A DNA stretch of 64,000 bases from CBDFNN01 sp965250215 (GCA_965250215.1 CBDFNN010000004.1:3348001-3412000); one strand, 5' to 3'. Positions 44,855 to 53,194 are shown, counted from the first letter of the stretch. Translations and numbers: made by a program. The notes: generated by a model from the sequence alone, not told the origin.

Positions 44855-45466
44855 CTACGGAGAAGATAGGAATTTGTCTACAGCATCTGGATACATTTCG
44901 TTCTGATAGCCCACTGCTTTCTCAAGAGTAAGATAAAAGTCAGCTCCAAATCTTCGGATTATCGCTGATTTGAGAAACTTATATACTGGGACCTTTAACT
45001 TTGAACCAAGAGCGCAGGCCGGACTGCAAATATCCCACCGATCGTAATTCACAAGACTTAGATGGTTATCTCCGCTAATTCTAATTGGGTACAGGTGGCA
45101 AGAAACTGGTTTTTGAAAGTCTATCCGCCCATCTATATGAGCTTGTTCGATACCACATTTAGAAATCCCCTGCTTGTCAATGAAATAATAGACACAAGGA
45201 CCTCCTTTCCCAATAAGGGGGGTCGCAGCTTTTCCATCATCGTCCAGGATGAAGAGGCCATCGCTTTCTATCAATTCTCGGCCCTCCTTAGTGAGATACT
45301 TTCTGACTCTAGGATAGCTGTCCGCTAAAATCGCTTTCTCTTCCTCTAATAGTGGGGCACCAGCCTCTCCCTGAACGCAGCAAACTCCCTTGCAGGCGTG
45401 GAGATCACAGACAAATTCCTCCTCAATAAGCTCGTCACTAATCAGTACATCGTCAATTAAGATCAA
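44855..45466 (-). CDS. DUF3109 family cysteine-rich protein
   Basis: The 203-aa protein has FVCDLHACKGVCCVQGEAGAPL near the N-terminus, GPCVYYFIDKQGISKCGIEQAH in the middle, and PVSCHLYPIR followed by CSPACALG, so at least eight conserved cysteines in the YkgJ/DUF3109 pattern, which probably holds an iron-sulfur cluster or zinc. Function is unknown. The family is widespread in Bacteroidota. It is followed on the same strand by the M23 peptidase gene. Confidence 0.88.
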   Translation of the reverse strand: MILIDDVLISDELIEEEFVCDLHACKGVCCVQGEAGAPLLEEEKAILADSYPRVRKYLTKEGRELIESDGLFILDDDGKAATPLIGKGGPCVYYFIDKQGISKCGIEQAHIDGRIDFQKPVSCHLYPIRISGDNHLSLVNYDRWDICSPACALGSKLKVPVYKFLKSAIIRRFGADFYLTLEKAVGYQNEMYPDAVDKFLSSP

Positions 45467-45745
45467 TATTGCAGTCCCTTATTAGTTCTACGTTGGGAGA
45501 ATGTGTAGCTCCAAGGGTTGCTGACCTAACGAATAAGAAAAGAACATAGGCGAAATCGAGAAGATCATCAACTCCAACATCACTTATGCGCCATTATGTC
45601 ACGTTCTATCTCGTTTCTGAAATCTCGACATTCATCGGTGCCGTGATGCCTGTCATATTGTCGCATTTATGCAAATGGCACGGCACTTGATAGTTGGAAT
45701 AATAAATAATCGATCACCTAATTGAACTTAAACAATAAATCGAAA

Positions 45746-46186
45746 ATGAAAATCAACTATGCAAATGCTCCTGTCTCAGACTTTGGCACCCTCTCCCGAG
45801 ATCTCGAAGATTTCTTCGGTGGATTCTTGAAGCCTGAAAGACATACGGGTAAAACGGAAAATTCCTTCAACCCACAGTCCGACGTATTTGAAGACGAGCA
45901 TGGCTATAGCATCTCTCTTGACCTGCCTGGTGTCGATAAAAGTGAGGTTAAAATTAATTTTGAAAACGACGTTCTTAGCATTGAAGGAGAACGACTAAGC
46001 CCTGGCACGGATGATTCGCGGAAATACTACCGAGTGGAACGTCAATTTGGCTTTTTCAAAAGGACTTTTACTTTTAGAAAGGCAATCGATTCCAAAAAAA
46101 TCAAGGCGGATTTTCTAAACGGAGTCTTGACTATAGTCGTACCTAAAGCAGCTGAAGGCAAAGCTCGAGAGATCAAAATTCAATAA
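45746..46186 (+). CDS. Hsp20/alpha-crystallin small heat-shock protein
   Basis: A 146-aa holdase chaperone that keeps unfolded proteins soluble. The alpha-crystallin domain spans about residues 45-140: QSDVFEDEHGYSISLDLPGVDKSEVKINFENDVLSIEGER, then FKRTFTFRKAIDSKKIKADFLNGVLTIVVPK with the A-x-x-x-N-G-V-L signature. ATG 45746 is preferred to TTG 45722. A terminator follows. The 279-bp region upstream includes a sigma-54-like element, reported separately as a finding; I saw no CIRCE element. Confidence 0.94.
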   Translation: MKINYANAPVSDFGTLSRDLEDFFGGFLKPERHTGKTENSFNPQSDVFEDEHGYSISLDLPGVDKSEVKINFENDVLSIEGERLSPGTDDSRKYYRVERQFGFFKRTFTFRKAIDSKKIKADFLNGVLTIVVPKAAEGKAREIKIQ

Positions 46187-46208
46187 GAACGAGCCAATTG
46201 AGAATTAT

Positions 46209-46238
46209 AAGGGGGGCAGCCAATCTGTCCCCTTTTTC
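46209..46238 (+). terminator. Rho-independent terminator after hsp20
   Basis: AAGGGG at 46209-46214 pairs with CCCCTT at 46229-46234, extended inward by CAG/CTG with one bulge, and is followed by TTT. It isolates hsp20 from the signalling cassette. Confidence 0.85.
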
Positions 46239-46376
46239 TATTTACATTCATTCTCAGTAAATATTGGCATATATTAGGGGATGTTGAGCTAGTAGGGTTA
46301 AGGCAAGACCTGAAAATTCTCACTAATTATCAAGCACATCATGTGTGGTGCAGTCAAGACTTTACCATTTCGAGGC

Positions 46377-46412
46377 AAACCCCGGGGCTAGATCACCTCA
46401 AAGGGGTTTTTT
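46377..46412 (+). promoter_or_regulatory. Terminator-like hairpin in the leader of the GTPase cassette (candidate attenuator)
   Basis: AAACCCC (46377-46383) pairs with GGGGTTT (46403-46409), followed by a T run; only 14 nt separate it from the ATG at 46427. CCCCGGGG (46380-46387) and GAGG (46372-46375) with CCTC (46396-46399) offer competing pairs. It could be an attenuator, or the terminator of a small upstream RNA. Confidence 0.5.
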
Positions 46413-46426
46413 AAATAAGGATAGAT

Positions 46427-46936
46427 ATGTCGGAAAAATTAATACAAAATGGATCCGTAAAAGGATCAGAAAGCTCACCTGCAGAGAAAGAAAGTCTCTT
46501 AAAAATCAGAGACATTCTCTTTGGCGATCAAGTAATAGAGCTTTCAACTAAAATCAAGACAACTGAAGTTGAATTCAACAAGCAGTTGGGGCTTCTGAAG
46601 TCGATTCAGACTAGAAGCACGACGGCCCTAAAGGACAAAGTTGCTAACAATAGGACAGAGAGCCGCGAACTCCTAAAAACAAGTCTAGATAAACTTGAGC
46701 AGAAAATTGAAGCGGAACTCACTTCGATCAAGAATAATCTAGGCGATCTCGATTCTCGCTTGTCAAGCCTAGCAGGTGAGATTAATACTCAAAACGGATC
46801 ATTTTCTGGACAACTTTCCGGCGTCGATCAGAAGCTTGAATCGCTGCGTCTAGAATTTGCAGACATGTCCGCGAATAGTATAAAGAAGGACGAACTGGCG
46901 CAAACTCTTCGCTTAGTCGCGGAAAGCATCAAATAA
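46427..46936 (+). CDS. Cytoplasmic coiled-coil protein of unknown function (first gene of the GTPase cassette)
   Basis: I do not recognise a family. The 169-aa product has no signal peptide or membrane segment. From about residue 35 onward it has heptad-like, charged helical sequence: STKIKTTEVEFNKQL, LDKLEQKIEAELTSIKNNL, LDSRLSSLAGEI and VDQKLESLRLEFADM, so a long dimeric or tetrameric coiled coil is likely. The ATG at 46427 has AAGGATAG just upstream. Its stop is 58 bp before the chosen start of the next cassette gene, and the four genes share strand. An adaptor or oligomerisation role next to the GTPase is inference from context. Confidence 0.75.
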   Translation: MSEKLIQNGSVKGSESSPAEKESLLKIRDILFGDQVIELSTKIKTTEVEFNKQLGLLKSIQTRSTTALKDKVANNRTESRELLKTSLDKLEQKIEAELTSIKNNLGDLDSRLSSLAGEINTQNGSFSGQLSGVDQKLESLRLEFADMSANSIKKDELAQTLRLVAESIK

Positions 46937-46994
46937 CTCCAAGTAGTAATTCAAATTGAAAGGAGAGCAGTCAAAGATCTTGAACGGATCCTCC

Positions 46995-48212
46995 ATGTCC
47001 AATTTGGAGGAACTACGTGCGCTTCTTCTGGGGCCAGCTCACTCCTACATTGACGAACTCGAAAGTAAAAACGCGACTCTTGAGCTTCGCGTCGGAGACC
47101 TTCAAGCAAAAATATTTGAGCTAGACAGCATTCTTTCCGATCCAGAAAATCATGCGAAATTAATGAGTGAGTCGATGGCTGAAGCCATGATTACTCGCTA
47201 TCGAATGGATACAAATGGAGAGAAAGCGGCCAAGATGAAGGACGCTGTCGCACCTATCGTCGAAGAATCGCTCTTAGTATCTGTCGAAGAAAATCCGGAT
47301 AAGATTGCAAATGCAATTTATCCGATAATGCTTCCCTCGATAACAAAAGCGGTCAAGCAACTTCTTCAAAGCACTATCCAAGAGATTAACCGAACTCTGG
47401 ACCAACAGTTTTCTCCGAAGGCGATAGGATGGAGGATCAAGGCGATGAGGACAGGCAAGTCGTACGGAGAGGTTCTCCTAAGTGAAACCTTGAGCTTTAG
47501 AGTTGAGCAGGCCTTTTTGGTTCACAAAGAAACTGGACTCCTTCTTCTGCACTCCTCGATTGAGAAAAAGCATGAAAGCGATGCTGATGTGATTTCGGCA
47601 ATGCTGACAGCTATTCAAGATTTTGTCAAAGACTCCTTCACTTCCGAAAAAAGTGAAACCTTAGATACATTGAACGTTGGTGACCTCACGGTGTGGGTAG
47701 AAAGGTCGCCCTATGCTTACCTAGCGGTTGTTATTCGGGGTCAACCTCCAGGGGGACTCCGAGAAAATATCCAAGAAGTTTTGCTTAAAATCCACTCAAA
47801 GCATAGACATGATTTGAAGGACTACTCGGGAGATGATTATGAGTTGAAACGTAGTCAGTCCACCTTGGACAGGGTTCTCGTAGCAGAATTAAAGAGCAAG
47901 GGAGAAAGTAGTGGAAGCTCGAAGAAAAAGACTATATGGAAAAGGGTTCTTTTTACCTTTGGTATACTCGCCCTTTCATTTTTTATATATCGTAGCTATG
48001 TGATGGTTCAATGGGATAGATATGTTGAGGAGCTGAGCCAGATACCCGGTGTGATTATTTTGAACGATGAGTATATGCACGTCGAGGGATTACTCGGTGA
48101 GGACACTCTGCTTGAAACTTCGCAGTTAAATAGGAGAGGCTTCACGCAGCAAGAAATTGAGTTCGAATGGACTAGAATCAATATTTCTTCTGAAGCTCAT
48201 GATCAACAATAG
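46995..48212 (+). CDS. Single-pass membrane protein with Roadblock-like middle domain (GTPase-cassette component)
   Basis: A protein of about 405 aa in the family that in other bacteria carries a C-terminal OmpA or BON domain; here that domain is missing. It begins with a short coiled coil (ELESKNATLELRVGDLQAK). The conserved core contains LLQSTIQEINRTLDQQFSP and WRIKAMRTGKSYGEVLL. Next comes VEQAFLVHKETGLLLLHSS, a helix DADVISAMLTAIQDFVKDSF and YAYLAVVIRGQPPGG, a strand/helix order like Roadblock/LC7. One membrane helix lies near residues 318-335 (RVLFTFGILALSFFIYRS), with about 70 residues after it. ATG 46995 was chosen; TTG 46956 or 46980 remain possible. Its position 61 bp before a Ras-like GTPase suggests a GAP-like or anchoring partner; that is inference. 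Confidence 0.75.
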   Translation: MSNLEELRALLLGPAHSYIDELESKNATLELRVGDLQAKIFELDSILSDPENHAKLMSESMAEAMITRYRMDTNGEKAAKMKDAVAPIVEESLLVSVEENPDKIANAIYPIMLPSITKAVKQLLQSTIQEINRTLDQQFSPKAIGWRIKAMRTGKSYGEVLLSETLSFRVEQAFLVHKETGLLLLHSSIEKKHESDADVISAMLTAIQDFVKDSFTSEKSETLDTLNVGDLTVWVERSPYAYLAVVIRGQPPGGLRENIQEVLLKIHSKHRHDLKDYSGDDYELKRSQSTLDRVLVAELKSKGESSGSSKKKTIWKRVLFTFGILALSFFIYRSYVMVQWDRYVEELSQIPGVIILNDEYMHVEGLLGEDTLLETSQLNRRGFTQQEIEFEWTRINISSEAHDQQ

Positions 48213-48273
48213 ATAAGCACGGGTATTCTAATAGAAGAATGAAAATGAAATTTCTAGGTAATTCGATCTTAAA

Positions 48274-48771
48274 GTGATTCAGAAAAAAATCTGCATGCTC
48301 GGCTCTTTTGCCGTTGGCAAAACAAGCCTCGTCTCCCGTTTTGTAACAGGGATTTTCACAGAGAAATATCAATCGACTGTTGGCGTAAAAATTGATAAGA
48401 AAAAAGTTCTTTACGAAGGAAGCGATGTAAATTTAATTGTCTGGGATCTCCATGGTGAGGATGAATTCCAAAAAATAAGTACACGTTTTTTGAGAGGATC
48501 ATCCGGGTTAATTTATGTCGCCGATGGTACGAGACCTTCAACATTCAACACGGCTCTTAAAATCCGAGAAAGGGCAAAATCCATTATTGGCGAGATCCCC
48601 CACGTAGTTGTCCTCAACAAAAGTGACCTCGAGTCCGAATGGAATGTTGATCAAAATCAATTGGAGAGAATTACCAAGGAGGGAGTACCTAGCTACGCGA
48701 CTAGTGCAAAAAATTCCAGTGGTGTAGAAGATACTTTTGACGAAATCACTCGACAGGTTATGGTTTCGTGA
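48274..48771 (+). CDS. Ras/Rab-like small GTPase
   Basis: A 165-aa small GTPase. G1 is GSFAVGKTS at residues 10-18, with Lys16 and Thr17 at exactly the Ras positions. The switch I threonine falls at 35 (STVGVKI). G3 is WDLHGEDEF (Asp58, Gly61), where the catalytic Gln of Ras is replaced by Glu62. G4 is NKSD and G5 is TSAK. No C-terminal cysteines exist, so no prenyl anchoring; membrane contact may come through the protein encoded just upstream. The start is GTG 48274. The stop codon overlaps the start of the histidine kinase gene by 4 nt (GTGA), tying the two together translationally. Assignment to the family is secure; its partners are inferred. Confidence 0.93.
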   Translation: MIQKKICMLGSFAVGKTSLVSRFVTGIFTEKYQSTVGVKIDKKKVLYEGSDVNLIVWDLHGEDEFQKISTRFLRGSSGLIYVADGTRPSTFNTALKIRERAKSIIGEIPHVVVLNKSDLESEWNVDQNQLERITKEGVPSYATSAKNSSGVEDTFDEITRQVMVS

Positions 48772-50540
48772 CGGATGAGACATCGGAATATTGGAACGTC
48801 CTGGAAGACTTCGGTAAAAACTGGGATTTAGATGAGAACGGCAGAACCAGAGGTTTTGATCGGGAACATCGTCTCGCCGTCGTTCATCTTGCCTTTCTTG
48901 AATATCCGTCCAACAAACTAAAACAGAATGCCACCGAAGTTGGAAGCTTCCTCGCGCAGACTTTAGAACTCGTAGATGAGCATATCAAACGAGCTTCAGG
49001 AACCATTATCGAACAAAGTACCTCTGGCATAAAAATCCTTCTTGGACTTGGTAAGAAAGATTTTCTGTCTTTGGAAGAATGCGTTTCTCTTTGTTCGAAC
49101 ATTTTGGAAGATGTAAGACAAATAGCGGACAAATTGATTGGACAAGGCTTCCAGGCCTATGCCGCATCAGCCGGTCTCTCGATCGGGCATCTCAGCTGTG
49201 GTTTTTTAGTAAACTCCGGCAAAGAAGTCTTTGTCGCAGTCGGTCCCGAAATAAGACTTGCTGAGACTTATTCTTCGATTGCTCGAGCTTGGCAAATCGG
49301 AATAGCACCCGGCTCAGAATTCCAGTTACTAAAAGATAGTGAAAGATGGATTTCGTCTGGACGCCCCAACGTAGTTGAGTCCAAGAACTCTACTGCGGGT
49401 ATTGGAGAGGATGATTTTCTTGATTTTGCTTCAATGGAGACCAACGATGATTTTTATTTCGTTGCTATTGAACCCAGAGAAAAATCCAGATGGCAATCTC
49501 TCCTCCCAATCCCAAAATGGTTCTCAGAGTTAATTTCAGCTACGGGATCTGAAGTCGAAGAAGGAAATATTGACATCTCCGGCCTGTTCGATTTCCTTGA
49601 CAATTTCGTGATTGACGCTTGGGAATTCTGGCAATCCAAAAGAGAGGGTAGCCTCCGAAGCGGTAGTTGGGAGGAAAAGAGCAAGGCCGGTTCTTCACTT
49701 CGATTAGAGGCCGTTGCCTTGTCTTTTTCAGGTAAAAACATCCTTGTTATCGAAAAAGCCGGAAGAAGAATCGAGGAGAAGATTAATGTACTTCAGCGGT
49801 TTAGGGAGCGAGAATTGGAATTTTCGAAATTGCTTTCTGAACAAGATCGTCGTTCTTTGATTCTGCGCTGTATCGTACACGATCTTACAAGTCCTTTAGC
49901 CGGAGTACAAGCGGCCCTCTCACTTCTGACATCCGAGAAACTGTCTGACGAAGGTCGTGACTTCCTAGAGATGAGCATGAAACAAACGAATAGAGTCTCC
50001 ATGCAAATCCGGGAGATTCTCGACGTGGTTTCAGCGGAGAATCGAGAATTCGATCGAGAACTAGTTACCGAGAGTGGAGCTCCTAACATTGTTTCTATTG
50101 CGAACTCTGTAGTTGCAGGATTGAGGCCATTGGCCGTCCTTCACGGTGTGGAAATCAACTTAGACAGGCAATCACTCATCACCAAAAGTGAACTAGTGTT
50201 GGCAGAAGAAAGTAGTCTGAGGAGAGTATTCTATAATCTCATCGAAAATGCGATTTGGCACTCGCCAATTGATTCTGTAATTCAACTAAACATTGAATCG
50301 AAGCCTGGAAAAGTATTCGTGGAAATCAGAGATGAAGGATCTGGCGTTCACCCAGCACTGGAAAAATCGCTTTTCAAAGAGTTTACGCGACTAAACAGTC
50401 ACATAAATAAGATAGGACTGGGCCTGTTCTTCTGTAAGACATGTATCGAATCTTGGGGCGGAGAAATCGGCTATCAAAAAGTTGAAGAGTCCGGTGCGTC
50501 CTTTTGGTTCAAGGTCGACTCCCTTCACAGGCCAAAGTAA
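48768..50540 (+). CDS. Histidine kinase with degenerate class III cyclase-like N-terminal domain
   Basis: A soluble 590-aa kinase with no membrane segment. Residues from about 25 to 190 resemble a class III nucleotide cyclase domain (GTIIEQSTSGIKILLGLG, then SAGLSIGHLSCGFLVNSGKEVFVAVGPEIRLAETYS), but the metal-binding Asp residues expected in active enzymes are missing, so it is probably a pseudo-cyclase sensor. A middle region without a recognised fold follows. The kinase core has the H-box IVHDLTSPLAG with His371, the N-box NLIENAIWHSP with Asn494, the G1 box DEGSGV and the G2 box GLGLFFCKTCIE. No receiver domain is attached or adjacent. It overlaps the GTPase gene by 4 nt, so GTPase-dependent control of the kinase is the simplest reading. 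Confidence 0.85.
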   Translation: MTDETSEYWNVLEDFGKNWDLDENGRTRGFDREHRLAVVHLAFLEYPSNKLKQNATEVGSFLAQTLELVDEHIKRASGTIIEQSTSGIKILLGLGKKDFLSLEECVSLCSNILEDVRQIADKLIGQGFQAYAASAGLSIGHLSCGFLVNSGKEVFVAVGPEIRLAETYSSIARAWQIGIAPGSEFQLLKDSERWISSGRPNVVESKNSTAGIGEDDFLDFASMETNDDFYFVAIEPREKSRWQSLLPIPKWFSELISATGSEVEEGNIDISGLFDFLDNFVIDAWEFWQSKREGSLRSGSWEEKSKAGSSLRLEAVALSFSGKNILVIEKAGRRIEEKINVLQRFRERELEFSKLLSEQDRRSLILRCIVHDLTSPLAGVQAALSLLTSEKLSDEGRDFLEMSMKQTNRVSMQIREILDVVSAENREFDRELVTESGAPNIVSIANSVVAGLRPLAVLHGVEINLDRQSLITKSELVLAEESSLRRVFYNLIENAIWHSPIDSVIQLNIESKPGKVFVEIRDEGSGVHPALEKSLFKEFTRLNSHINKIGLGLFFCKTCIESWGGEIGYQKVEESGASFWFKVDSLHRPK

Positions 50541-50597
50541 AGCTAGGAATTTTATTGGAGTAGTTTTCTTGAGCTCGTGATTGCTTTCACCTAGCTT
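50540..50597. repeat. Inverted repeat between convergent genes
   Basis: AAGCTAGG (50540-50547) and CCTAGCTT (50590-50597) are perfect complements with a 42-nt spacer. It sits between the kinase gene and glmM, so a long stem in either transcript might help end transcription. No T run. Confidence 0.35.
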
Positions 50598-50605
50598 GGT
50601 AGCAT

Positions 50606-51973
50606 TTACAAAGCGTGAATCTCGTCCATAAACTTCTTGCCTATTGATCTCGCCTCCTCCGCCGTCGCGGCTTCGCTGTAGACTCGAATAATAGGCTCTG
50701 TATTAGACTTACGCATGTGAACCCAAGCTTTAGGAAAATCAATTTTCAAGCCATCAACATCCGAAATATTCTCACCGGAATATTTTGATTTCATTTCTTC
50801 GATTATGGCATCTGGATCCTTTCCTTCGATTGATATTTTTTGCTTCACGATTTGGTAACTCGGCAAATCATCCACTATTTCAGAAAGACTCTTCCCTGTA
50901 TTTGCTAGATGTTGAAGTACGAACGCTGTCCCTATTAAGCCATCTCTGCCATAGTGCAAATCAGGAAGAATCACTCCACCGTTTCCCTCGCCACCGAGCG
51001 TTGCTCCCAGCGCTTTCATCTTTTCGACTACGTGTATTTCTCCAACAGCGGATCGATACACCTTCTGACCCATCGTTGCAGCAAGGTCTTCGACCATCCG
51101 TGACGAGGACAAATTAGTCACAAAAGGACCATTTCGAAAACTCCAGATAAATTGAGCTGCTATCACTTGCGTAAGCTCTTCTCCTATGGCGACTCCTCCG
51201 TTGGCGACAAGTGCAAGTCGATCTACGTCTGGATCAACAACTATAGCGAGATCACAATCATTGGCACGGACAACTTCAGCAATATCGGCCAGATTCTCTG
51301 GAAGAGGTTCAGGACTGTGCGCAAAGAGACCATTTGGTTCGTCGTTTATGCAAAAAATATTTTCAGGTTTTACTCCCAGTCTGTGTAAAAGCGGAACGAT
51401 TGAGATGGAGCCAGAAGAGTTGATGGCATCAACAGCAACCTTGAAATCTCTTTCTGCAATTGACAAGGTATCGATGTATTCTAAGTTGCATATACTCTCT
51501 ATATGCGCGTCTATAAATTCGAGATTATTTCTGCCTCCAATTTCTTCATATTGCTTCCAAGGATAGATCTTTGCAGACGCCAAGTCTAGAACTCTTTGAC
51601 CCTCGGCCCCATTGAGAAATTCACCTCTGTGATTCAACAATTTCAGTGCGTTCCATTGGGCTGGATTGTGCGAGGCAGAAAGAATAATCCCACCTTGTGC
51701 ACTTTCGTTGAGAACAGCCATCGCTAGCGTTGGAGTGGTTGTCAAATCCAAATTTACTATGTCTACACCGAGACCTTGTAAAGTTGACATCACCAGATCG
51801 GCACAAATGACACCGGTAACACGCGCATCACGACCCACAACAACTTTGAGCTTTCCGGAGTAGGATTCAGTCAACCAAGTTCCATATGCCGCAGCAAAGT
51901 TGACAATTTCTGCCGGATCCAGTCCGTCCCCAAAGACACCGCGAATTCCTGATACTGAAGCTATTAAGGGCAT
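50606..51973 (-). CDS. glmM: Phosphoglucosamine mutase
   Basis: It interconverts glucosamine 6-phosphate and glucosamine 1-phosphate on the route to UDP-GlcNAc for peptidoglycan and LPS. The 455-aa protein has SVSGIRGVFGDGLDP at the start, the phosphoserine loop ILSASHNPAQWNALK near residue 100, the metal loop VVDPDVDRLA, GGEGNGGVILPD, and RKSNTEPIIRVYSEA at the phosphate-binding end. Related phosphomannomutases are similar, so substrate preference is the main doubt. It faces the signalling cassette tail to tail. The 254 bp upstream, shared with the heme-O synthase gene, show nothing I recognise. Confidence 0.85.
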   Translation of the reverse strand: MPLIASVSGIRGVFGDGLDPAEIVNFAAAYGTWLTESYSGKLKVVVGRDARVTGVICADLVMSTLQGLGVDIVNLDLTTTPTLAMAVLNESAQGGIILSASHNPAQWNALKLLNHRGEFLNGAEGQRVLDLASAKIYPWKQYEEIGGRNNLEFIDAHIESICNLEYIDTLSIAERDFKVAVDAINSSGSISIVPLLHRLGVKPENIFCINDEPNGLFAHSPEPLPENLADIAEVVRANDCDLAIVVDPDVDRLALVANGGVAIGEELTQVIAAQFIWSFRNGPFVTNLSSSRMVEDLAATMGQKVYRSAVGEIHVVEKMKALGATLGGEGNGGVILPDLHYGRDGLIGTAFVLQHLANTGKSLSEIVDDLPSYQIVKQKISIEGKDPDAIIEEMKSKYSGENISDVDGLKIDFPKAWVHMRKSNTEPIIRVYSEAATAEEARSIGKKFMDEIHAL

Positions 51974-52227
51974 ACGATTGCTAGTGGTTTATTTCGTGAT
52001 TTGCCTGTGATGGGCAGGTTTTGTGATGATAGTTCGTTCGACAAGAATGAGCAACTATCTCTAGGCCTTTGCACTCTTTTGATTCCTTTCTAGGCTAGAA
52101 GTTGTGAAAGGAATAAGAATGAGGTTCAGATCGCCCTGTCTTTTTACATGTTCCAATTTATGAAGAAGAGCCGAGCTGAATAGAACCCTGTTCAAATTGC
52201 GAGTAAAAGACCTTCCGACTAAAAATT

Positions 52228-53181
52228 ATGGCGAGCGGAAATACGACACATATCCAGTCTGATCAAATTCCTTCTACGGTTCTTAACCAGAGACGACACT
52301 TGTCTCCGGATGAGCGATCCAGTAGAAGAATGCTCCTAGATTTCTGGGACTTGTCAAAGCCGGAAATTTCTCTTTCTGTTGTCATGTCTGCAGCCGCTGG
52401 ATTCATTCTCGGATCGGCAGGTGGTCCCGTACTCAGCCCACTTCTTTGGTGGACACTTGGCGGCACCTTGTTTCTTTCTATGGGAAGCGGAGCCTTAAAC
52501 CACTACCTCGAAAGAGAGGTCGATTCAAGAATGCACAGAACAGCCGGTAGACCTCTACCAGCTGGAAGAATTAGCCCATCGATAGCCCTAGTATTCGGAC
52601 TTATATGCATTCTATTCGGTTCATTTGCTCTATTTCAAACCAACTTTTTGACCACAGGACTTGGTCTTGCCACAGTACTTCTATATCTCTGGGTTTACAC
52701 CCCGATGAAGAAGCATACGACTTGGAATACTCTAGTTGGATGTCTTCCTGGAGCATTGCCAGCCTTGGGCGGCTGGACGGCGTCTAGCGGAAGCCTCGGG
52801 CTGACTGGCCTCGCATTTTTTGGTGTGCTATTTTTCTGGCAAATGCCACACTTCCTTTCTCTCTCTTGGATGTATCGAAAAGATTATTCCAGAGGCCGTC
52901 TGGCTATGACTGTCCTCAGTGATGAAAATGGCAGTAAGGTTTCGAGTCAATCTGTCTTTTACACCTTGTTAGCCATCGCGCTATCCGTAATTCCCTTTCT
53001 GAATGGAGATGCTAGCCTTGGATATTTGATTGCCGTTATCCTCTTTGGCGCTTTCTTACTTTATAGAGCGATCGTGTTTTTCCAATCTCGGACCAATAAG
53101 AACGCTAAGGGTCTTCTTAAGGCATCTATTTACTATATCCCAGGTCTGCTTGTAGCCGTTCTACTGGATCATTTAGTCTAG
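52228..53181 (+). CDS. cyoE: Protoheme IX farnesyltransferase (heme O synthase)
   Basis: A UbiA-type prenyltransferase that adds a farnesyl group to heme B, needed for heme-copper oxidases. The 317-aa sequence has WDLSKPEISLSVVMSAAAGF, then NHYLEREVDSRMHRTAGRPLPAGRIS (the N-x3-E-x2-D-like substrate motif), and a second site near WQMPHFLSLSWMYRKDYSRGRLAML-like sequence with Asp-rich residues replaced as usual in CyoE. About eight membrane helices are apparent. No cytochrome oxidase genes are in the window. rlmN begins 13 bp downstream. Confidence 0.92.
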   Translation: MASGNTTHIQSDQIPSTVLNQRRHLSPDERSSRRMLLDFWDLSKPEISLSVVMSAAAGFILGSAGGPVLSPLLWWTLGGTLFLSMGSGALNHYLEREVDSRMHRTAGRPLPAGRISPSIALVFGLICILFGSFALFQTNFLTTGLGLATVLLYLWVYTPMKKHTTWNTLVGCLPGALPALGGWTASSGSLGLTGLAFFGVLFFWQMPHFLSLSWMYRKDYSRGRLAMTVLSDENGSKVSSQSVFYTLLAIALSVIPFLNGDASLGYLIAVILFGAFLLYRAIVFFQSRTNKNAKGLLKASIYYIPGLLVAVLLDHLV

Positions 53182-53194
53182 GGAGCATAACAAC

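Noticed and set aside
46345..46551. Short reading frame MVQSRLYHF... overlapping the cassette leader
   Set aside because: It runs through the leader hairpin and overlaps the coiled-coil gene in another frame; the composition is unlike the neighbours.
51974..52227. Possible tRNA or small RNA in the glmM-cyoE intergenic region
   Set aside because: No cloverleaf, T-loop sequence or strong hairpin with T run was found; a weak CCTG/CAGG stem near 52002-52018 is too small.
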